20,386 nucleotides of DNA from Mariniphaga sp964624645 (lineage in GTDB: Bacteria; Bacteroidota; Bacteroidia; Bacteroidales; Prolixibacteraceae), in the NCBI GenBank assembly GCA_964624645.1, contig CAZVAD010000044.1, forward strand, positions 1 through 20,386, read 5' to 3'. The position numbers and the translations under genes were made by a program. The notes beneath the pieces were generated by a model that did no database searches, was not told the origin of the DNA, and saw nothing but the letters and a program-made list of their open reading frames with translations. Positions within the stretch are counted from its first letter, which is position 1, and each line of letters begins with the position of its first letter. Positions 15,214 to 20,386 of the stretch are shown in pieces.

Positions 15214-16055
15214 CAATCAATAATCCGCTGGGCTATATCAAGGGCAGAAACCGAGTGCGTCAGCGCCCCGATGGAAATATAGTCAACCCCGGTGGATGCG
15301 ACTTTGCCTATTCGTTTCAGAGTCATATTTCCCGACGCTTCAATTTTTGCACGCCGGTTAATCAACTGCACTGCATCCTTCATCATTTTGGAATTCATGT
15401 TATCCAGCATGATGATATCGGCTTTGGCGTCCAGAGCCTGCTGAACTTCATCAAGATTGGTTGTTTCCACTTCAATTTTCATCCCGTGGGGTATGTTGGT
15501 GCGAATGGCATCCACCGCCTTTTGAATTCCTCCGGCAGTCTGAATGTGGTTGTCCTTTATCATCACCATGTCATAGAGTCCGAAACGGTGGTTTGATGCT
15601 CCACCCATACGGACGGCATATTTGTCAAGGTATCTGTATCCGGGCAGCGTTTTGCGGGTATCCATAATCTGTACGTTGTGTCCGTTGAGCTCCTTCATGC
15701 ACTTGCTGGCAAACGTGGCAATTCCCGACATGCGTTGTAGAAAGTTCAGCGCCTTACGTTCACCAGTGAGCAAGGCCCTGTAGTTTCCCTTGAATTCAAC
15801 AATTATATCGCCCGGCTGCACCTTGCTTCCGTCAGGCTTAAGTTCTTTCCACTCAATTTCCTGGTCAAATTTTCTGAAAACCATTTCAGCAACAGGCAAG
15901 CCTGCTATCACCCCCTCTTCCTTTGCAACCAATACGGCGGTTCTCTTAATGTCCGGGGGCACTAAATTGTTGGTGGTAATATCGCCATCGCCAACATCTT
16001 CGGCATAGGCCAGATTGAATAAAATTTCTGCTGATTCTAATGTTTTTGCATCCAT
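15213..16055 (-). CDS. nadC: Nicotinate-nucleotide pyrophosphorylase (carboxylating), quinolinate phosphoribosyltransferase
   Basis: Converts quinolinate and PRPP to nicotinate mononucleotide, CO2 and pyrophosphate in de novo NAD synthesis. The 280-residue product shows the N-terminal AEDVGDGDITT segment, LNFLQRMSGIAT with the substrate Arg108, MDTRKTLPGYR (131-141), RMGGASNHRFGL (149-160) with H156 and R157, and IKDNH with K167. Acidic residues E197 and D218 are in KIEVETTN and IMLDNM, and EASGNM (239-244) closes the PRPP site. The architecture is standard type II PRTase (open-faced sandwich plus barrel). The ATG at 16055 lies inside the nadB 3' end (19-bp overlap); the stop is coupled to coaX. 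Confidence 0.97.
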   Translation of the reverse strand: MDAKTLESAEILFNLAYAEDVGDGDITTNNLVPPDIKRTAVLVAKEEGVIAGLPVAEMVFRKFDQEIEWKELKPDGSKVQPGDIIVEFKGNYRALLTGERKALNFLQRMSGIATFASKCMKELNGHNVQIMDTRKTLPGYRYLDKYAVRMGGASNHRFGLYDMVMIKDNHIQTAGGIQKAVDAIRTNIPHGMKIEVETTNLDEVQQALDAKADIIMLDNMNSKMMKDAVQLINRRAKIEASGNMTLKRIGKVASTGVDYISIGALTHSVSALDIAQRIID

Positions 16056-17632
16056 AACTTTTCTCTCCTCACGTTTTCAAAAAAGATATCTTTATTTTTT
16101 TGTTGAATAATATGTTTTTCAAAAGCCTGGCTTTCCTCCGGAAAATCAGTACGTATGTGACTCCCTCTGGTTTCATTTCGTATTAATGCCGAACGGGCAA
16201 TCAAACTGCAAACGGCGGCATGATTTCTTATTTTCAGGCGATTGTAGTCGCTTTGAATCTCCCGGAATTGCTCTTTAATCTGCTCAAATTTTCCGGCAGC
16301 TTTCTCAAGTCCCTCTCTGTTTCGCACAATACCAAGATTTTTGGACATCTGTCCCGAAATTTCATTCTGAACCTCCAAAAAGAGATTTTCAGTTTCGGGA
16401 TTCAATAAAACCGGTTTTGTTTCCGGAAGATCATTCTGCGGGAAATTTAATTTTGCCGCAGACTGGCTGGCTTTTTTCCCAAAAACAAGGCACTCCAGCA
16501 GTGAATTACTGGCTAACCGGTTGGCTCCCATTGCGCCGGTAGATGCTGCTTCACCGCAAACAAACAATCCGGGAATATTTGTTTCTGCATCCAGGTTTGT
16601 GCGAACGCCTCCAATCATATAATGCGCTGCGGGCGCTACCGGGATCAAATCTTTGGCCATGTCAATTCCGCGGGCATTCAGATTGATGTCTATATTTTTA
16701 AATCTGGTTTTAATTTTTTCCTCGTTCAGGTGTTTTAACGACAAATAGACAAACCCTTTTCCGGAAAGCTGAATCTGCCTGTAGATATTGTAAGCCACCA
16801 CATCACGCGGGGCAAGCTCTGCCAGCGGATGGATACTTTCCATAAATCTTTCCCCGGCATCATTAAGCAGCCAGGCTCCTTCGCCCCTCACCGCTTCGCT
16901 GATCAGGTAGGCATCCTCTCCCGGAATATAGAGCGCCGATGGGTGAAACTGCACAAACTCCAGATCGGCAATCTGAGCACCGGCTTCCCAGGCAAGGGCA
17001 ATTCCGTCGCCGGTTGCGGTGTGCGGATTGGTTGAGCGTGTATATATTCTGGACAACCCTCCGGTAGCCAGAATTACAGCATTTGTCCTGAAAATCACAT
17101 TCTTGCCCGTTCGGAAATCCAGAGCCTGAACACCGGCAATTCGTCCGTTGTTTGTCAGTAGCTTCAGCGCCGCAGTATATTCAAAAGAGGTGATGCTTTT
17201 TTGTTCCTTAACTTTTCCAAGCACAAACTGTGTGAGTTTTCTTCCGGTTCCATCGCCGCCTGCATGCAAAATACGGCGTCTGCTGTGCACGCCTTCCAGC
17301 CCTAAAACCAGATTGCCGTTTTTGTGGTCAAATTTCATTCCGGCGTCAATCAGCTCCAGCACTCTTTTTTTGCCTTCATTCACCAGAAATCTGACGGCAT
17401 CTTCATCGCAAATCCCGCGTCCCGCAGTGATTGTATCCATCATGTGCAATTCGGGGGAATCGTTTTTACCGATAGCTGCGGCAATCCCGCCTTGCGCAAA
17501 GTAGGAGTTGCTGGTATCAAGATCAGATTTTGTGACCACAGCCACAGAACCATGACCGGAAGCATGAAGCGCCGCAGCAAGACCCGCAAGTCCGCTGCCA
17601 ATCACAACTGTTTTGAAATCAAATATTTGCAT
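16037..17632 (-). CDS. nadB: L-aspartate oxidase
   Basis: A flavoprotein that oxidises L-aspartate to iminoaspartate, the first step of de novo NAD synthesis. The 531-residue product starts with the FAD-binding GxGxxG motif (VVIGSGLAGL, 9-18). By alignment from memory with the E. coli enzyme, the active-site set is complete: E113 (GLEGVHSRRR), H230 (FVQFHPSAL), R276 (ELAPRDVV), H337 (APAAHYMIGG) and R372 (GANRLASNSLLE). This favours an aspartate oxidase over a fumarate reductase or succinate dehydrogenase subunit. The C-terminal helical domain covers about 410-531. The ATG at 17632 is unambiguous. It is the first gene of the nadB-nadC-coaX-OMP-TPR-lptC unit. The quinolinate synthase gene nadA, often adjacent, is not in the window. 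Confidence 0.97.
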   Translation of the reverse strand: MQIFDFKTVVIGSGLAGLAAALHASGHGSVAVVTKSDLDTSNSYFAQGGIAAAIGKNDSPELHMMDTITAGRGICDEDAVRFLVNEGKKRVLELIDAGMKFDHKNGNLVLGLEGVHSRRRILHAGGDGTGRKLTQFVLGKVKEQKSITSFEYTAALKLLTNNGRIAGVQALDFRTGKNVIFRTNAVILATGGLSRIYTRSTNPHTATGDGIALAWEAGAQIADLEFVQFHPSALYIPGEDAYLISEAVRGEGAWLLNDAGERFMESIHPLAELAPRDVVAYNIYRQIQLSGKGFVYLSLKHLNEEKIKTRFKNIDINLNARGIDMAKDLIPVAPAAHYMIGGVRTNLDAETNIPGLFVCGEAASTGAMGANRLASNSLLECLVFGKKASQSAAKLNFPQNDLPETKPVLLNPETENLFLEVQNEISGQMSKNLGIVRNREGLEKAAGKFEQIKEQFREIQSDYNRLKIRNHAAVCSLIARSALIRNETRGSHIRTDFPEESQAFEKHIIQQKNKDIFFENVRREKLWMQKH

Positions 17633-17702
17633 GAAGATATTTTCGGTAAATGCGCAGCTAAATTACTATTTCTTTGACGCATTTACACAAAATTTTCATT
17701 TT

Positions 17703-17798
17703 ATGCCTGCAGAAATGAACAAAAATAAGATTGAAGAAATAATGAATCCTTCGGGCAGCATTCCCGCTGTCCACACGGAATCTATGCGTAATCCATGA
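17703..17798 (+). other. Small unassigned reading frame between nadB and the TolC gene (doubtful)
   Basis: The 149-bp gap between nadB and the TolC-like gene holds a plus-strand frame of 31 codons (ATG 17703; a second ATG at 17715). It is opposite to every neighbour, and its last 17 bases overlap the TolC gene's 3' end. The peptide (MNKNKIEEIMNPSGSIPAV onward) looks protein-like but I recognise no family. TTTCTTTG just upstream (near 17677-17684) is one mismatch from a -7 box. Could be a small protein, a decayed gene end or chance. Confidence 0.2.
17720..17727 (-). promoter_or_regulatory. Possible -7 box for the nadB operon
   Basis: The minus strand reads TATTTTTG, an exact TAnnTTTG match, 88 bases upstream of the nadB ATG. 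No TTTG-like -33 element sits about 20 bases further upstream, and in AT-rich sequence such a box can arise by chance. It would give a leader of about 80 nt. Confidence 0.25.
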
Positions 17799-19137
17799 TT
17801 TTTCCGGCAATTTGCAACAATGATATTTCAGCCAGTTTGGTCTGAAACTTCACGGAGATAAGCCGTTCTTCCGCATCAAGCAGGCTTTTCTGAACTTCGC
17901 GCAGTTCAAGCCCCGACAAGGCGCCCAGACGGTATCGCTCCAGTGCAATTTCAAGGTTTTCGCGGGCTACGTCCAGGTTCTGCTCTTCCATCTGCACAAG
18001 CCGGAGGTTGTTTTCATAGGCGAAGTAAACCGTGAGAAGCTGGGCTTTGATATCCTGCGCTATATCCTGAAACTGAAACATGCGGTTCTCCACTTCAATC
18101 AACGCATTCGTTTTTTCGCGCCGCCGGTTGAAACCGTTGAAAATATCCATGCCAAGCGTTACCCCGTAGTTAAATGTCCCGGTCAGCTGGTTGGCCAGCG
18201 CAAGCTCTCCGTAATCGCTTATCGTTCCGGTTCCGTAGCCCCGGTATGCATGATTGTAACCCGAAGAAAAAGTGAGGTACGGATAGGAGCGTGAAGCGAT
18301 TATTTTATAGTCAAGCTCGGAAATCTGGTGGCTCTTTTTTGCTATCTGCAATCCGGTATTGAAAGTATTTGTGGACCCCAACAACACATCATAAGAAAGA
18401 TTCGGATTGAAGACAATAGCAGTGTCCCCGAGCAAAATATCGGCTTCCAGGCTGTCCAGAGCCATCAGTTTTTTTAACCGCACCTGAGACTCCAGAATGG
18501 CTTCATTCTGCCTTGCCAGCCGGGAGCTGTCGGCATTCAGATAGACAATGGACTGCAACAATTCGAGCTTGGAGGAAGCGCCAAGCAAATAGCGCTCTTC
18601 ATCAATACGCACCCTCTCGCGCGAAAGCGAAACGGCATATTTCATATTGTTGAAATAGTTCAACTGCTGAATCAGAAAATAATACTCCGAAACTATTTGA
18701 GCTACAAGATTTTCCATTGACATCTGCGTGCTCAGTTCACCCATTTGTTTCAATTCGCTCAATTTCTGATAAGTGGTTTGAACATTGAAGCCGCGAAACA
18801 GCGTCATGTCAAGATTCAATGCCACAGAGCCCGTAGGGTTATGGATTCCGCTTGATCTCCTTTGCGAACCGTCGTTCATGTTTTGTGTGGTCGAAGTAAC
18901 GTTTCCTCCGTATCTGTTGGTGGTGGTAACGGTTGGAAGAAAACCCGCATTTCCGCGGCTATAGTTATTTTCTGAAATTTCTTCCTGATTCCGGGCAACT
19001 TTCACCGAAAAATTTTGCTCCAGTCCGGTAACAATGCACCTGCTCAGGTCATAAATTTCCTGAGCATAAACATTCCCCGAAAACAATAAAATGCACAGGG
19101 CTGAAACAAAAAAACCGATTCTGAAAGGATTACTCAT
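17782..19137 (-). CDS. TolC-family outer membrane efflux channel
   Basis: The outer membrane exit duct of a tripartite RND pump. The 451-residue product has a signal peptide (about 1-26, ending VYAQ) and two outer-membrane-efflux-protein repeats, each mainly long coiled-coil helices: the first at about 28-220 and the second at about 245-445. Typical segments are LSRCIVTGLEQNFSVKVARN at the N-terminus, and NLEIALERYRLGALSGLELR plus LLDAEERLISVKFQ near the C-terminus. I chose the ATG at 19137, which overlaps the end of the pump gene as ATGAGTAA (8 bp), rather than the frame start at 19170, because only this one leaves a normal signal peptide. Length is typical. Substrate cannot be predicted. 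Confidence 0.93.
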   Translation of the reverse strand: MSNPFRIGFFVSALCILLFSGNVYAQEIYDLSRCIVTGLEQNFSVKVARNQEEISENNYSRGNAGFLPTVTTTNRYGGNVTSTTQNMNDGSQRRSSGIHNPTGSVALNLDMTLFRGFNVQTTYQKLSELKQMGELSTQMSMENLVAQIVSEYYFLIQQLNYFNNMKYAVSLSRERVRIDEERYLLGASSKLELLQSIVYLNADSSRLARQNEAILESQVRLKKLMALDSLEADILLGDTAIVFNPNLSYDVLLGSTNTFNTGLQIAKKSHQISELDYKIIASRSYPYLTFSSGYNHAYRGYGTGTISDYGELALANQLTGTFNYGVTLGMDIFNGFNRRREKTNALIEVENRMFQFQDIAQDIKAQLLTVYFAYENNLRLVQMEEQNLDVARENLEIALERYRLGALSGLELREVQKSLLDAEERLISVKFQTKLAEISLLQIAGKIMDYA

Positions 19138-20386
19138 TTTTCTCTGCAATAAGTGTATTTTCAACATCATTTTTCAATTCACTTGAAATTAACAGGTAAA
19201 TGCCGGGCACCACATAAAGGGTCAGGAATGTGGAGATCAGCAGGCCACCAACAACGGCAATCCCCATGGCAACGCGGCTTTGGGCGCCTTCACCCAATCC
19301 CATGGCAAGCGGCAGAATACCTAAAATAGTAGAAAGGCTGGTCATAAGAATGGGCCGGAACCGGGCGGCTGAAGCATATTTTATCGCTTCAAGCTTATTC
19401 ATCCCTGCCAGTTTTCTCTGATTGGCAAATTCAACAATCAAAATTCCGTTTTTTGTTACAAGACCAATGAGCATGATGATTCCAATCTGACTGAAAATAT
19501 TCATGGTAACACCAAAATACCACATAAAGAGCAGTGCGCCGGTGAGCGCCAGCGGCACAGTCATCATCACAATAACCGGGTCTTTGAAACTTTCAAACTG
19601 CGCAGACAGAACAAGGAAAATGAGAACTATAGCCAGAATAAAGGCAAACATCAGGCTGGACGAACTCTCCATAAAGTCTTTGGAATCACCGTCGAGCGCA
19701 GTGCGGAAACTTTCGTCCAATAATTTGCTGGCAATTTTATCCATTTCCTCAATTCCTTCACTGATTGTTTTTCCATCGGCAAGGTTGGCTGAAATGGTGG
19801 CGGCAACAAACCGGTTATACCTGTATAATTGCGGCGGCGCCGTAGATTCTTTCAATGACACAAAATTGTCCAACTGCACCATTTGTCCGTTATCGCTGCG
19901 TACATAAAGCGATTTCAGGTCAAGCGGTTTGTTACGGTCCTGGCGGTGAAGCTCTCCAAGAATCTGATACTGTTTTCCGTTCATAATAAAATACCCGAAC
20001 CGCTGGCCGCTCAGAGCAAGTTGCAGCGTTTGCCCGATATTCAAAGTGGAAACCCCCAGCAAATTGGCCTTGTCGCGATTGATTTCAATCTGAAGTTCCG
20101 GTTTTGTAAATTTCAGGTTCACATCGGGCATAACAAATATAGGATTGCTGTTCACTTCGGCCATAAATTCCGGAAGAACCTCCCTGAGCTTATCAATGGT
20201 CGGCGCCTGCAGCACGTACTGAATCGGCGGTCTGGCACGCCTTCCGCCAAAGGTTGACTGCTGCACAACAATTGTCCTGGCTTTGGTTTTTTTGCCTAAT
20301 TCCGCTGAAAGCACACTGGCAATTTCCTGTTGAGAGCGCTCCCGCTCAGAAGGTTTATCCAGATTTATCCGGACAAATGCAAAAGT
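19130..20386 (-). CDS. RND-family efflux pump permease subunit, C-terminal part (cut by the right edge)
   Basis: The last ~418 residues of an AcrB-type proton-driven inner membrane pump (about 1,030 residues when complete). The frame is open to base 20386 without a start, beginning TFAFVRINLDKPSERERSQQ, which matches the second periplasmic half of AcrB homologues. The visible part contains porter/docking segments, including the tandem INRDKANLLGVSTLNIGQTL region. The last five transmembrane helices begin at LMFAFILAIVLIFLVLSAQF. The conserved GLVTKNGILIVEFANQ and SAARFRPILMTSLSTILGIL motifs follow, then the final helix VVGGLLISTFLTLYVVPGI. The stop overlaps the TolC gene start by 8 bp, so channel and pump are coupled. 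The periplasmic adaptor gene is expected just outside the window. Confidence 0.95.
   Translation of the reverse strand, partial: TFAFVRINLDKPSERERSQQEIASVLSAELGKKTKARTIVVQQSTFGGRRARPPIQYVLQAPTIDKLREVLPEFMAEVNSNPIFVMPDVNLKFTKPELQIEINRDKANLLGVSTLNIGQTLQLALSGQRFGYFIMNGKQYQILGELHRQDRNKPLDLKSLYVRSDNGQMVQLDNFVSLKESTAPPQLYRYNRFVAATISANLADGKTISEGIEEMDKIASKLLDESFRTALDGDSKDFMESSSSLMFAFILAIVLIFLVLSAQFESFKDPVIVMMTVPLALTGALLFMWYFGVTMNIFSQIGIIMLIGLVTKNGILIVEFANQRKLAGMNKLEAIKYASAARFRPILMTSLSTILGILPLAMGLGEGAQSRVAMGIAVVGGLLISTFLTLYVVPGIYLLISSELKNDVENTLIAEKNE

Noticed and set aside
17757..17785. Imperfect hairpin (GCAGC with GCTGT) near the TolC stop as a terminator
   Set aside because: Only five pairs including a wobble, and no T run follows on the minus strand.
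1..20386. Search for tRNA/rRNA genes, CRISPR repeats, transposases, phage or toxin-antitoxin genes
   Set aside because: No cloverleaf-like, regularly spaced repeat or recognisable mobile or defence protein was seen on either strand by reading; a covariance-model scan was not possible.

Overview
The window is a gene-dense piece of a chromosome from the phylum Bacteroidota, most likely order Bacteroidales or a close marine/anaerobic relative (the order is an inference). Support comes from the SusC/RagA-type receptor with an N-terminal STN domain beside a FecR anti-sigma factor and a FecI-type ECF sigma factor, from Bacteroidota-style -7 boxes (TAnnTTTG) in place of sigma70 hexamers, from the near absence of Shine-Dalgarno sequences, and from families such as DUF3109 and DUF1080. 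Twelve complete coding regions and two cut by the window edges are supported. No tRNA, rRNA, CRISPR array, insertion sequence or phage gene was recognised.

Region 1 (1-6400) is the edge of a glycan-utilisation locus. From right to left on the minus strand come a GH78 alpha-L-rhamnosidase lipoprotein, an ECF sigma factor, a FecR-like anti-sigma factor and the N-terminus of the SusC-like TonB-dependent receptor, which runs off the left end. A DUF1080 (3-keto-disaccharide hydrolase family) protein is transcribed divergently from the rhamnosidase. Expected logic: the receptor senses a ligand, its STN domain signals through FecR, FecR releases the sigma factor, and the receptor operon is switched on. 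The substrate is probably a rhamnose-containing glycan or glycoside. A 493-bp non-coding stretch between sigma factor and fecR is packed with palindromes and degenerate repeat copies, and one copy supplies the C-terminal tail and stop codon of the sigma factor.

Region 2 (6387-10632, minus) carries a parvulin-type membrane-anchored foldase (PpiD/SurA-like), the cofactor-independent phosphoglycerate mutase gpmI and a cysteine-rich DUF3109 protein. They are closely packed and probably cotranscribed. The DUF3109 gene converges on the DUF1080 gene with a 14-bp overlap of the 3' ends.

Region 3 (10866-17632, minus) is a compact probable operon nadB-nadC-coaX-outer membrane protein-TPR protein-lptC. 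Most junctions overlap (19, 1, 14 and 26 bp, with one 38-bp gap). It joins NAD and CoA cofactor synthesis to envelope biogenesis (LPS transport, outer membrane proteins). A 233-bp gap separates lptC from ppiD and holds a hairpin and a promoter-like box.

Region 4 (17782-20386, minus) is the C-terminal part of an RND efflux pump followed, with an 8-bp overlap, by its TolC-type outer membrane channel. The pump runs off the right end, where the periplasmic adaptor would be expected.

Most of the window is conserved Bacteroidota housekeeping and a standard PUL edge. No convincing new defence or mobile system was found. The least ordinary items are the repeat-built intergenic region that shapes the sigma factor's C-terminus, and a small convergent reading frame between nadB and the TolC gene.
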